Assembly: GCA_964450495.1 (NCBI GenBank)
Contig: CAYVFU010000013.1
Coordinates: 4,003-68,002, forward strand
Reading direction: 5' to 3'
Length of the DNA stretch: 64,000 nucleotides
Source of the DNA: CALFUK01 sp964450495
GTDB taxonomy: Bacteria > Bacteroidota > Bacteroidia > Chitinophagales > Saprospiraceae
Shown: piece after piece, positions 9,501 to 18,136 of the stretch
How the letters are laid out: every line of letters starts with the position of its first letter
How positions within the stretch are numbered: the stretch's first letter is position 1
Translations under genes and position numbers: made by a program
The notes under the pieces: model-generated
Told to the model about the DNA's origin: nothing
The model's input: the letters and a program-made list of their open reading frames with translations, nothing else
The model's database searches: none

Positions 9501-10089
9501 CGTAAAGTAAATCTTCAACTCTATTGAGATCGGCTTCTGTGAGTTTTAGTTTGTTTAGTGTCTCTTTCTTTCTCTTCTTAAACTTAGAAACACCCGCCGC
9601 TTGTTCGAACATTTTACGACGAGCATTCTCTTTATCAGCAAGAATGTCATCAACCATTCCAAGTGCAATGATGGCATATGAATTAGAACCAATACCGGTA
9701 TCTATAAACAAGGATTGAATGTCCTTTAATCTACAGGTGACATCATTCAACCGGTATTCACTTTCTCCAGATCTGTATAGTAACCTTGATACAGTCACTG
9801 TGTCATAATCTGTAGGCAAAAGATTCTTGGTATTGTCGAATGTGAGCGCTACCTGTGCGACTCCACTTGACTTACGCTTTTTAGTCCCATTGAATATGAC
9901 ATCTGTCATTTTATTCAATCTCAAGTCCTTACTCTTCTGCTCTCCCAGCACCCAGCGGATTGCATCTATGATATTAGATTTGCCGGAGCCATTAGGGCCC
10001 ACAACACCTATAACTCTCTCATCAAAATTAATGATCGTTTCGTCAGCAAAACTCTTGAAACCCTTTATGTAAAGTTTCCTCAACCTCAT
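6538..10089 (-). CDS. smc: chromosome segregation protein SMC
   Basis: A full-length SMC ATPase of 1183 residues. The N-terminal head carries Walker A GPNGSGKS (31-38). Long coiled coils surround a hinge at about residues 500-670. The C-terminal head has the ABC signature LSGGEKT from 1082, Walker B CIFDEVD with Glu1111, and the H-loop THN at about 1141. It condenses and segregates chromosomes, normally with ScpA and ScpB, which are not in the window. The strongly conserved N-terminus (MRLRKLYIKGFKSF) fixes the start. A TAnnTTTG-like TATATTTG lies only 5 bases upstream of the ATG (10095-10102), too close for an ordinary leader. Confidence 0.97.
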   Translation of the reverse strand: MRLRKLYIKGFKSFADETIINFDERVIGVVGPNGSGKSNIIDAIRWVLGEQKSKDLRLNKMTDVIFNGTKKRKSSGVAQVALTFDNTKNLLPTDYDTVTVSRLLYRSGESEYRLNDVTCRLKDIQSLFIDTGIGSNSYAIIALGMVDDILADKENARRKMFEQAAGVSKFKKRKKETLNKLKLTEADLNRVEDLLYELEQNLKSLEKQAKKTLRYNEVKQSYRDLSVIYSRRKVLDVQEKFKKLDAKRIVETDNFEKYNTQSLALEAEIQSTKANNIDKEKNLSSLQKELNELINEQRNQEYQKDLLVEKINYNLKRITEIENEKSGKLSSVENFGTSLSSLQKDKSVIVSELEEISVRLDQAKHENEQIQANFNEMKSSFDAFTLKRIKANEELQSKETQKAVVNEQLLSLTNEKQHTEQRINAVLTQLNLKETGINQLEEKSAHIHEQIIAQEDEKAKQSAQKQQLNTRLQEVDAEVGALRRKLDARQNEVDLLEQMIQNLEGYPESIKFLHDEWQTQAPLLSDVLKVDNSVRLALEQYLDSYLNYYVCDTMDQAINAISLLKRSEKGKANFFILDHLEQATIQQATSQHLTPASNFVQSEYKYQKLISKLLGNAFIYDGQLNQLNGLTRSEHDILAINGTFVKTKQSISGGSVGLFEGNKLGRQQKLESLKETIIELNATISRKENVRNDIEKQLSALDEQKQFQLIENLKVEQSQINEELVKLKTELDFSREQNSEWLGFIESAAKSIVEKQSFLQTIETELTQIREELTSDTGDNEISDKSLDMLAQKLAESTEKVNAVNIEYLKKQSQENSVQLELDYNQQQEVQIRESIQQNDQIKANLTKENEENQAKAKLLENKLLAGYEHKKSFEEQLTNAEQSYFKVRGEINEKEDALKALHRKIAECQSVVNGIKDKQTSFEFTISGIYERVDLEFGMTKEFIDSFELDEDDERSLGEIELQVNKLKSRYHNFGEVNPLALEAYEEMKERYDSISSQREDIVTSKASLLETIEEIELKATDQYMDAFNRVKVNFKEVFRSLFSEDDDCDLVLLEGASPLEANIEIVAKPKGKKPKSLSQLSGGEKTLTATALLFALYLLKPAPFCIFDEVDAPLDDTNVQKFNKIIKKFSGESQFIIVTHNKLTMAEVDVLYGVYMAEQGVSGLSPVDFRDYKYDPIVSAN

Positions 10090-10317
10090 TCGGGCAAATA
10101 TATTGAAATAGTCTATATATAGAATTTTTAAATATAATAGTTATCCACATTTAAAGCCTTTTCAAAAATGACCATATTTTACTCGTTCAGAATCAGAATT
10201 TTAAGTCAAAGGTTCGAGTTTTTAAAATACCTATAAAAGTTTAGAATTCTTATGTATATTTAGTTGGTTGGAGCTATTCAGCGAGTAAAATAGGTATTTG
10301 TCTATTTGTACTACATC

Positions 10318-10521
10318 TTAAAATTCCCATGCATTCATCTCAGTCATGTCAATGTCCAGGATCACAATATCATTAAAAATATCGTTATTCTGCTTTATGT
10401 GTTTCAAAGTAAAAACTGGACCATCAAAAGTCTCAATCTTCTCTTAAACTTCTTCTGAAATTTGATAACTATTCAAGTGTAACTGACATTGATCATCATC
10501 ACTTAATAACACATTATACAT
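10318..10521 (-). pseudogene. response-regulator receiver (REC) domain remnant
   Basis: Reading the minus strand from an ATG at 10521 gives 68 codons with one internal TAA at codon 26 and a second TAA at codon 68. The two halves stay in one frame and together resemble the first half of a CheY-type receiver. The start reads MYNVLLSDDDQ, with the acidic cluster at residues 8-10. The end reads DIVILDIDMTEMNAWEF, with the phospho-acceptor Asp at residue 56, close to CheY Asp12/Asp13/Asp57 spacing. DIDMTEMNAWEF resembles the common D-x-x-MPEMNGWEF. Beta strands 4-5 and the conserved Lys are missing, so it cannot be functional. It is probably a relic of a two-component regulator. Confidence 0.72.
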
Positions 10522-10736
10522 AGCTTAGTTTTCGATTAAATCATTGATTAGCAGAATAATTTTTCTAAAATCATATAATACCAGTTTTAGTTTTTCTAAA
10601 CAGACATCATGAAACTTGACGCATTTACAAATAAAAAGTAAATACATATATTTGGAGACTTATTGTATTTTGTAATATCTTGCAGTTCCGAATACAATCC
10701 TTTCAACACGCCCTTCAATTGTACTATACTTATTAT

Positions 10737-10754
10737 GTAGTGTCTGAACACTAC
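10737..10754 (+). promoter_or_regulatory. perfect inverted repeat upstream of DUF1800 operon
   Basis: GTAGTGT and ACACTAC form 7-base perfect arms around the spacer CTGA, ending 19 bases before the ATG of the DUF1800 gene. It could be an operator for a dimeric regulator or a hairpin in the 5' leader. A near-consensus -7 element, TACTTTTA, overlaps the right arm, which favours a regulatory role. No regulator gene is adjacent. Confidence 0.4.
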
Positions 10755-10773
10755 TTTTAATTTTATTCTATCA

Positions 10774-12582
10774 ATGAAAAATTTATTACCCGTCATATTT
10801 TTCTCGCTTTTCACATCTTATTCAATTTTCGCACAAATCTATACTGATTTTATTGGTGCTGGACACGATGTTGGTGTAAAGATCACCACCAGCGACGAGA
10901 CAAATTTAGACCTAAACAACCATGTCTTAACTGGGACTGGATTGGTTCCAGACTTAGAATCAGCATCACGTTTTTTAGGACAAGCGACACTTGGAGCAGA
11001 TTACAATGACATCTTAGAAGTTTCAAATGCAGGGATTACTCAATGGATAGACAATCAAATTAATGCACCCATAGAGTCTGATTTCTACGATAAGTTTGTA
11101 GAGACATATAATGAAGCATTAGTCATTATAGATAACCCAGAATTCAATTTCCCAAGGCATGAATTTATGATGTATACCTTCTATCAAAAGTTGATGGATG
11201 AAAATGATGCGTTACGACAAAAAATGGCTTTTGCCTTAAGTCAAATTTTTGTCATCTCCCCTCCTAACAGTATTCTACTTGGGAGAGGGTTTGGAAATTC
11301 ATCTTATTATGACATTCTATACAAAGGGTCATTTGGTAATTTCAGAGACATCTTGATGAATGTCACCTTACACGCTAATATGGGCGTATATCTTTCGCAT
11401 TTTAGCAATGGAAAAGAAGATTTAGGCTTAGGCACTTCACCTGATGAAAACTATGCTCGCGAAATTATGCAGCTATTTACAATCGGCTTATATCAACTTA
11501 ATAATGATGGAACTCCAAAAACAGACGAATACGGTGAATTAATACCCACTTATAATATAAAAGATATCCAAGAAATGTCTCGAGTGTTTACAGGACTTGC
11601 AGGTGATGTAAGAAAAGATGGTCTTACGCCAGTCTTCACTCACTACTTCGCAACCTTTGACCTCACACTTCCGATGAGGATGTGGGAAGAATATCACGAC
11701 GTTACAGAAAAAACACTTCCCGACGGCACTGTCTTGTCTGGTGGACAGACAGGAATGAAAGACATCAATGATGTAGTTGACTTCTTATTTAACCATCCTA
11801 ATACAGGCCCATTTATTGGCAAAAGACTCATTCAGCATTTTGTCACTTCGAACCCTTCTGAAGACTACGTCAATCGCGTAGCGACAGCTTTCAATGCAAA
11901 TGCAGATGGTGTAAGAGGAGATATGGCTACGGTAATCAAAGCCGTCCTTCTTGATCCTGAAGCCAGAGATTGCAATGCAACCAATGAGATAAAAACAGGC
12001 CGATTAAAGCAGCCTGTAGAAAGAATGATTAACCTGTATAAAGCATTCAACGTGCAGACGCCTTCAGGTAAATTTTGGTTTCGTGATGACTTAGAATTAT
12101 TGCCTACAGTCGAACAATCCTTTTTAGGTGCACCAACTGTATTTAACTTCTTTACACCATTTTATGCCGAACAAGAGTTTGTAGCAGTTAACGATATGGT
12201 CTCTCCTGAATTCGAAATTTTGAATTCCACTTCTGGCATTCACTATATAAACGTATTGGAAGATGCTCTTAAAAGGAGACCTTTTGGTAACCGCACAAAA
12301 CCAAATAGTATTAACACTGGCCTGACTATAAATAGTACCGATCAACCGTACTACAATTTTAGTGATGAGTTGACTATTTATAATACTCTTGGACTTTCAG
12401 CGTTGATCGACAGAATAGATCTACTCCTTTGTCATGGACAATTAACTGCAGGTACCAAGACAATCATTACAAACACAATCAACCAGTTTTTATCAACTGT
12501 CAATAATTATGATGCGCAAGACGTAATTAACGATGTCATTTATTTCATCATGATATCTCCTGATTACATGATTATCAAATAA
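10774..12582 (+). CDS. DUF1800 domain-containing secreted protein
   Basis: A 602-residue protein with a Sec signal peptide (hydrophobic residues about 4-20, then FAQ). It has the hallmarks of DUF1800: an ASRFLGQATLGAD start, NYAREIMQLFTIGLY, EMSRVFTGLAG, the FIGKRLIQHFVTSNPS helix, AVLLDPEARD and GRLKQPVERM. Its biochemical role is not established for the family. It is followed after 6 bases by a DUF1501 gene, the standard partner, and then by a haem-motif/TSP3 protein. The three read in one direction with gaps of 6 and 9 bases, so they form an operon. It probably acts in the periplasm or at the cell surface. Confidence 0.9.
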   Translation: MKNLLPVIFFSLFTSYSIFAQIYTDFIGAGHDVGVKITTSDETNLDLNNHVLTGTGLVPDLESASRFLGQATLGADYNDILEVSNAGITQWIDNQINAPIESDFYDKFVETYNEALVIIDNPEFNFPRHEFMMYTFYQKLMDENDALRQKMAFALSQIFVISPPNSILLGRGFGNSSYYDILYKGSFGNFRDILMNVTLHANMGVYLSHFSNGKEDLGLGTSPDENYAREIMQLFTIGLYQLNNDGTPKTDEYGELIPTYNIKDIQEMSRVFTGLAGDVRKDGLTPVFTHYFATFDLTLPMRMWEEYHDVTEKTLPDGTVLSGGQTGMKDINDVVDFLFNHPNTGPFIGKRLIQHFVTSNPSEDYVNRVATAFNANADGVRGDMATVIKAVLLDPEARDCNATNEIKTGRLKQPVERMINLYKAFNVQTPSGKFWFRDDLELLPTVEQSFLGAPTVFNFFTPFYAEQEFVAVNDMVSPEFEILNSTSGIHYINVLEDALKRRPFGNRTKPNSINTGLTINSTDQPYYNFSDELTIYNTLGLSALIDRIDLLLCHGQLTAGTKTIITNTINQFLSTVNNYDAQDVINDVIYFIMISPDYMIIK

Positions 12583-12588
12583 AAAACC

Positions 12589-14001
12589 ATGAAACACACA
12601 CGAAGAGACTTTCTGCATCAATTAGGACTAGGCTGTTCAGCAGTAGGTGCCACGACATTATTATCTGGCATCACCAATATGGGTTTATTAAATGCCGCTG
12701 CCGCCGCCAATGCGCCTATTTACCAATCAAACAATTATAGAGCACTCGTTTGTGTCCTACTTGCAGGTGGCAATGATAGTTTCAACATGTTAGTACCAAC
12801 TGACACAGATAACTATAATGATTATTTACAATCAAGAGGAAATTTATCGTTGAGTAATCTCCAAGCAATCAACCCAACAAATATTAATGACGGCAGAACT
12901 TTTGGTCTTCACCCAAGCTTAGTAAAGGTTAGTCAAATGTTTAACAAAGAAGGTGGGTTTGCTGATCGTAATCTAGCATTTCTTGCTAATGTTGGGTCAC
13001 TTGTAGAACCCACATCACTGAGCACATATCAATCAAATATAAATTTGCCTTTAGGTTTATTTTCGCATAGAGATCAAGAGAATCATTGGCAAACTTCTCT
13101 ACCTCAAGATAGAAATGCCCTTGGATGGGGCGGACGCTTAGCCGACATATTTTACACAGGTAATGCGAACCAGAATATTTCTATGAATATTTCATTGGAT
13201 GGTCAAAATACATTCCAAAGAGCAAACAACTTAAATACCTATTCCATACAGACTGAAGATAATGGCAGCATCTCTATCAATGGCTCAAACGACACTGGAT
13301 TTTATGAGTCGCTCAAACGCCAAACTATTGACAACATTCTTGATCAAGGTTATCAAAATATTTTAGAGAAAGCATATTCAAACTCTGTTATTGGTTCGAA
13401 AGAAAATTCACTAGAATTTAGTTCTGCTATTGCTAGTGGCACACCTATAACAACTCCATTTGAAGACGACAATTTGTCTCAGAGGTTATCCATGGTGGCA
13501 AGGACAATTGCAGCCAAAGATCTTCTTGGAGTAACCTATCAAACCTTCTTCGTACAGCTTGGCGGCTTTGACACACATGATGACATCATTGCTCGTCATG
13601 GAGACCTAATGACGAATCTTGACAATGCTCTTTCTTCGTTTTATGGAGCGTTAAAAGAATTAGGTATGGAAAACAATGTCACTACCTTCACTATATCAGA
13701 TTTTGCACGCAAACTGGTTTCGAATGGGGATGGTTCTGATCATGCATGGGGAGGACACACTCTTGTCATGGGCGGAGCAGTCAATGGCAAAAAGATTTAT
13801 GGAGACTACCCTTTGGTTTATTTGGGGAATCCGCTTGATGTCGGTGATGGAAGAATAATACCGACAACTTCATGCGATGAATATTTCGCAGAGTTAGCTT
13901 TATGGTACGGGGCTTCCCCTTCAGACCTTGATCAAATCTTACCTAATATTAATAATTTCTGGACACCACAAGCTACAGGTCCTATTGGATTCATGAACTA
14001 A
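12589..14001 (+). CDS. DUF1501 domain-containing protein with Tat-type signal
   Basis: A 470-residue member of DUF1501, an alkaline-phosphatase/sulfatase-like fold family. The N-terminus has a twin-arginine motif (HTRRDFLHQLG, Arg5-Arg6) followed by a hydrophobic stretch, so export in folded form by Tat is likely. Conserved segments include ALVCVLLAGGNDSFNM, HRDQENHWQTSLP, FFVQLGGFDTHDDI and SDHAWGGHTLVMGG, which carry the Asp/His residues expected of a metal site. It is paired with the DUF1800 gene upstream. The activity of the pair is unknown. Planctomycetes and Bacteroidota use similar pairs beside c-type cytochrome-like proteins, as here. Confidence 0.9.
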   Translation: MKHTRRDFLHQLGLGCSAVGATTLLSGITNMGLLNAAAAANAPIYQSNNYRALVCVLLAGGNDSFNMLVPTDTDNYNDYLQSRGNLSLSNLQAINPTNINDGRTFGLHPSLVKVSQMFNKEGGFADRNLAFLANVGSLVEPTSLSTYQSNINLPLGLFSHRDQENHWQTSLPQDRNALGWGGRLADIFYTGNANQNISMNISLDGQNTFQRANNLNTYSIQTEDNGSISINGSNDTGFYESLKRQTIDNILDQGYQNILEKAYSNSVIGSKENSLEFSSAIASGTPITTPFEDDNLSQRLSMVARTIAAKDLLGVTYQTFFVQLGGFDTHDDIIARHGDLMTNLDNALSSFYGALKELGMENNVTTFTISDFARKLVSNGDGSDHAWGGHTLVMGGAVNGKKIYGDYPLVYLGNPLDVGDGRIIPTTSCDEYFAELALWYGASPSDLDQILPNINNFWTPQATGPIGFMN

Positions 14002-14010
14002 GATTATCGC

Positions 14011-16683
14011 ATGCTACAGTACACTATATATATACAATCTCTCCATAAATTCAGTAAACTTATATTGATGAGTTTATGCTGCATTTTCTCTATTCAACTC
14101 AGTGCACAGCAGTGTATTGATAATGGGAATATGTGGGATCAAAGTTGGACATCATGTACCAAAAAAATAAACCCGATAGACGACAATGGTCTGAACCATT
14201 GGATTGTTTTTGAATTTGACCAAGCAGAAAGTATAACCACATCACATATTTGGAATGCCAATCGGAATGGCGAATCAGAACTAGGCGCAAAAACTGTTGG
14301 TATACATTATTCTTTAGATGGTACAAACTGGCTTTTTTATGGAAATCAAACATTCCCGAAAGCAACAGAAACCAACAATTATGTAGGATTTGCTGGTCCA
14401 GATTTCGGTGGCCAATTTGTGAAAAAAATATTATTTACCATTATTGACACTTACGGAACAGGCACTTGTGTCTCTTTAGCCGAGGTAAAGTTCAACATAG
14501 ATGACACTGCATGTTATGGCACCATAGATGAATGTGGAGTCTGTGACGGGCCTGGCCAAATATCATGGTATCAAGATCTTGACGGTGATGGATTAGGCAA
14601 TAGAGATGTCTCTGTGGTTAGCTGTATCGCTCCATCTGGTTATGTTTCAAACGATGACGACGATTGTGACAATGGTATTTTAGATTGGGCAGATATTGGA
14701 CCTACATTTATAAGTAAAGGATGTACTGATTGTCATGGACAAAATGGACAAGGCGGATTAGATCTCAGAAGCTATGAAGGAATCACCAATGGTGGAAACA
14801 AATGTGGTACTGATATTTTGACTGGCAATACTTTGGTCAACATTATAACCATTGACCAATATGCAGGTTGTGGTCCCGCTATTGGATTACCTGCAATGAA
14901 TAGTAGAATTGATGAACCGCTAAGCACAACAGAATTAGCAGCTATTCAAAAATGGGTGAATGATGGTGCTTTGGAAGATTGTAAATGCCCTAACGGATCG
15001 GTGGATTCTGACAACGATGGTGTATGCGACGCTATTGATTTTTGCCCTGGATTCAACAATGCTTTAATTGGAACAAGCTGTGATGATGGGATTGCATGTA
15101 CAACAAATGACATATATGATGCTGACTGCAATTGCAAGGGAACAATCACTATGGATAGCGATCTTGATGGCATATGTGATGCCTTGGATCAAGCCATACA
15201 TAATCCATGTACTGCAGATGGTACAATAGATGGTATTGAGCCTGTAGGCTGGATAGCATCTCCTGCTAATGATTGCGATAATGATGGGGTTAATATTGAA
15301 GATGGAGACTTGAATGATTACAATGAGTGTATCGACGACATAGGTGCATTAGCAATTGCAGAATGTCAGTGTCCGAATAACAAACTTCAAGCTGGAGGTA
15401 CTTATTTGAGTGATATTGGTGTACCATTTCCTCTTGCAGGCTCTGGTTTGCCAAATGGTACATTTAATAGTGCTATTAATAGTTTTGACAGATATTTTTT
15501 AGAATTCCCACATTTAGAAGCCAATGAAGAAATTTGCTTTGTTGTTGGTTGGAGTGATTTAGAGAACAAGATCACTTTTGACTTGAATGGCGTTGCACAT
15601 ACCTTCCTAAATGAACTTCAAGACATCACTAGAGCTCCACAAGAATTTTGTATAAAAACAATTGAAGCTGGTCCTCAAATTGTCATGATGAGAGAAGAAG
15701 GTGTCGGTGCAGTATTTATTGATGGCTCCACGTACAATTATTGTCCTTGTGCAATATCAGACCCAAAGTACAATACAGTAGATTGTCTATGTCCTAATAA
15801 TAAAACAACAGGAACTGGTCAAAATACAACAGGTGTAGGTGTAGCAAATGTAAGCAATGCCGATGGATTACCTGATGGCAATGTTACGGGAACCATTGTA
15901 GGTTTAGAGGATAGCATTACCATTGAATATCCTTACGTAGCAGCAGGTGGAGAAATCTGCATCACTTTAGGATTTAACTCGGCTTTGGGTGTAGCAGAAA
16001 CATCTTTAAACGGTATTGATTATCAGCTGCACAATGCTTCCGGGCAAATTGGTTATACACTTCAAGAATTGTGTATCCCTGTTACAAGTTCTGGGATGCA
16101 GACACTAAACATTACAGAAAGTAATAATGGTACAATCCAAGTAGATGGTACAAGATCAGCGTACTGTAATCCTTGTCTAGCTGGTGATCCTGATTCAGAT
16201 TTTGATGGTATTTGTGATGCAAATGACCCTTGCCCTAATAGTTATACTGATGATAGCGATAATGATGGCATTTGTGACGATTTAGATATTTGCCTTGGGT
16301 TTAATGATGCCTTTGATGACGACGGAGATGGTGTCCCAAATGGGTGTGATCAATGCGAAGGTTTCAACGATGCGATTGATTCTGATGGAGACTCTGTCAT
16401 TGATGGTTGTGACCTTTGTCCTGGTGGAGATGACTTTGTAGACTCTGACATGGACAATATACCTGATGCATGTGATAGTCAACCATGTTTAAATTTTATT
16501 ACAGAACTGAATTATTCTGACATAATAGAAAACCAGAAAGCTAAATATCAAATTTTGACAAATGGCAGTGTGGCATCGAACAATACAATTCAGTATCAAG
16601 CTGGTCAAGCAGTAAATCTAAAAGAAGAATTTGAAGTAGAGCTTGGTAAACGTTTTGAAGCAGAAATAGTGCCTTGTAATTAG
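14011..16683 (+). CDS. secreted multidomain protein: discoidin-like, CXXCH haem motif, TSP3 repeats, 3-coathanger-stack tail
   Basis: An 890-residue exported protein with a signal peptide ending near LSAQQ (about residue 34). In order it has a discoidin/F5-8C-like region (about 40-165), a metazoan-like Cys motif (YGTIDECGVCDG), a single c-type haem motif CTDCH (238-242) in a cytochrome-like stretch, and calcium-binding thrombospondin type-3 repeats (DSDNDGVCD type) at about 330-400. Two copies of a roughly 120-residue beta domain each begin CPNNK. More TSP3 repeats follow, then a tail typical of the Bacteroidota 3-coathanger-stack domain. It is the last gene of the DUF1800-DUF1501 operon. It may anchor electron transfer or binding at the surface; this is inference. 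Confidence 0.85.
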   Translation: MLQYTIYIQSLHKFSKLILMSLCCIFSIQLSAQQCIDNGNMWDQSWTSCTKKINPIDDNGLNHWIVFEFDQAESITTSHIWNANRNGESELGAKTVGIHYSLDGTNWLFYGNQTFPKATETNNYVGFAGPDFGGQFVKKILFTIIDTYGTGTCVSLAEVKFNIDDTACYGTIDECGVCDGPGQISWYQDLDGDGLGNRDVSVVSCIAPSGYVSNDDDDCDNGILDWADIGPTFISKGCTDCHGQNGQGGLDLRSYEGITNGGNKCGTDILTGNTLVNIITIDQYAGCGPAIGLPAMNSRIDEPLSTTELAAIQKWVNDGALEDCKCPNGSVDSDNDGVCDAIDFCPGFNNALIGTSCDDGIACTTNDIYDADCNCKGTITMDSDLDGICDALDQAIHNPCTADGTIDGIEPVGWIASPANDCDNDGVNIEDGDLNDYNECIDDIGALAIAECQCPNNKLQAGGTYLSDIGVPFPLAGSGLPNGTFNSAINSFDRYFLEFPHLEANEEICFVVGWSDLENKITFDLNGVAHTFLNELQDITRAPQEFCIKTIEAGPQIVMMREEGVGAVFIDGSTYNYCPCAISDPKYNTVDCLCPNNKTTGTGQNTTGVGVANVSNADGLPDGNVTGTIVGLEDSITIEYPYVAAGGEICITLGFNSALGVAETSLNGIDYQLHNASGQIGYTLQELCIPVTSSGMQTLNITESNNGTIQVDGTRSAYCNPCLAGDPDSDFDGICDANDPCPNSYTDDSDNDGICDDLDICLGFNDAFDDDGDGVPNGCDQCEGFNDAIDSDGDSVIDGCDLCPGGDDFVDSDMDNIPDACDSQPCLNFITELNYSDIIENQKAKYQILTNGSVASNNTIQYQAGQAVNLKEEFEVELGKRFEAEIVPCN

Positions 16684-16725
16684 AGTTGAATTTATTAAAT
16701 ATTTGCTGTCGATATGATTGGCTCA

Positions 16726-18063
16726 TTACACTCTGTACTCTTTCCAACTACCAAAACGGAGATACAATAGCGACAAAAGAGTTATTGCCAACCAGTAAAA
16801 CATTTCGACAGACCAAGCCCATTCAAGCGAAAGTTTGTAGACATTGATAATCAAATGTGCGCCTAAAAGATAAAACACGACCAATCCCGTCTGAATGTAC
16901 ATGCCTATTACTGTAGCGCCAGTGCCTATTAAACCATTAATGATTACACCTCCTATGGAGAATATAAAAATGATACCCGTCAACACCCAAAACAAGTTAT
17001 TTGAATCTTCGAACAAACTCATATCATCTGAACCGAAAAGAGGATACAAACTGTATTGAGGAAATAGAATTATTGGCAATGCAATGAGCATACTTAGGCT
17101 GACAGACAATAAACTGGTTTTTTTGATAATGTTAAATACATTTTCATATTGGCCTTGCCCCATAAAATTGCTCACCATAGTATTGATACCTGCTGAAAAC
17201 CCCCAACAAGGAATAGATAAGATTAAGTATACGTTTCTAATAAGATTTGAAATTTCGAGCTCACGTAAGCCCAGATTTTCAATCATCGAAAAGAAGATAA
17301 ACCAACTACCGATACCAACGACAGATTGGATAACAATAGGAATGGATAATTTGAATGTATTCCAGATATCCTTGATGTCCGGCATAAGGTTTCCCAAAAT
17401 TCTAAATTCTCGAAAACCACGTTGGTATATCATATAGACAACGAAGACAATAAATGCTGCAATCTCTGCTATGGTACTAGCCCATGCAGCACCTGTGATT
17501 CCCATTTCTGGTAATCCAAACTTCCCAAAAATCAAACAGTAATTTAAAATCAGATTAACAACAACTAAAAGTAATGTATCCCATATGATGAATGATGTTC
17601 GAGCTATACCTGTGTACAAGCCTATCATCGCCAATCCCGTAAAGCTAAAAAACACACCATACGACCGCGGATAAATGTAATCCAAGCACTTCGCAAGAAT
17701 ATCTTCATTAGAAACAAAATAAGCAAAGAAGGAATCTGAAAAACATTGAATGAACACAAACACTAATACTGCAAATATCAATTCTAAGTAAAACAAACTG
17801 ACAGCACTTTTACCAATACCATCATTATTGTTCTCGCCGAATCGTCTGGCTATAATTATCTGTCCACCTCGACTAAACGAATAGCCAATAGCTGCAATGA
17901 TCAAATAGAAGACACCTATGATACCAATGGAGGCAAACTCAAGGGGACTCTTATGATATAAAAACACATTATCAGTAAGTACGACAACATTTTGTGCGGC
18001 ACTAGCCAACATGATTGGGATGGAAATGGCTAAAATTTGACTATAGGTGCTATTGAGCTTCAA
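16726..18063 (-). CDS. MATE-family multidrug/metabolite exporter
   Basis: A 445-residue inner-membrane protein with about 12 transmembrane segments and the two-fold MATE layout. It starts with SQILAISIPIMLASAAQNVVVLTDNVF, whose helix 1 lies at about residues 8-28. MATE proteins export cationic drugs or metabolites using H+ or Na+ gradients. The start is TTG (MKLNSTY), because the first in-frame ATG would remove half of helix 1. It converges with the preceding secreted protein gene (42 bases apart) and diverges from the oligopeptidase gene. The substrate is unknown. Confidence 0.88.
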   Translation of the reverse strand: MKLNSTYSQILAISIPIMLASAAQNVVVLTDNVFLYHKSPLEFASIGIIGVFYLIIAAIGYSFSRGGQIIIARRFGENNNDGIGKSAVSLFYLELIFAVLVFVFIQCFSDSFFAYFVSNEDILAKCLDYIYPRSYGVFFSFTGLAMIGLYTGIARTSFIIWDTLLLVVVNLILNYCLIFGKFGLPEMGITGAAWASTIAEIAAFIVFVVYMIYQRGFREFRILGNLMPDIKDIWNTFKLSIPIVIQSVVGIGSWFIFFSMIENLGLRELEISNLIRNVYLILSIPCWGFSAGINTMVSNFMGQGQYENVFNIIKKTSLLSVSLSMLIALPIILFPQYSLYPLFGSDDMSLFEDSNNLFWVLTGIIFIFSIGGVIINGLIGTGATVIGMYIQTGLVVFYLLGAHLIINVYKLSLEWAWSVEMFYWLAITLLSLLYLRFGSWKEYRV

Positions 18064-18136
18064 AAATCGATTTAGGTATTTAAATAACTTGTCAGGATAA
18101 TAGTGTTAAATTTACAGTTATACTTTAATTGCAAAT

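Larger units (their letters stand above)
10090..10773. other. 684-base intergenic region with gene remnant
   Basis: This is the only stretch over 300 bases without an intact gene. It holds a decayed receiver-domain sequence on the minus strand (10318-10521), a perfect DnaA-box-like 9-mer TTATCCACA at 10141-10149, and a perfect 7-base inverted repeat at 10737-10754 just before the DUF1800 gene. The rest is AT-rich with no sustained coding signal that I recognise. It separates leftward smc from the rightward DUF1800 operon, so promoters for both should lie here. Confidence 0.7.

Noticed and set aside
10095..10102. TATATTTG on the minus strand before smc
   Set aside because: It lies only 5 bases before the well-supported ATG and has no -33 partner; in AT-rich DNA this can be chance.
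10141..10149. Perfect DnaA-box-like 9-mer TTATCCACA
   Set aside because: A single copy with no cluster, no AT-rich unwinding element and no dnaA nearby; not enough for an origin.
10596..10814. 72-codon minus-strand open frame upstream of the DUF1800 gene
   Set aside because: It overlaps the DUF1800 start and its promoter region, has AT-rich composition and shows no family features.
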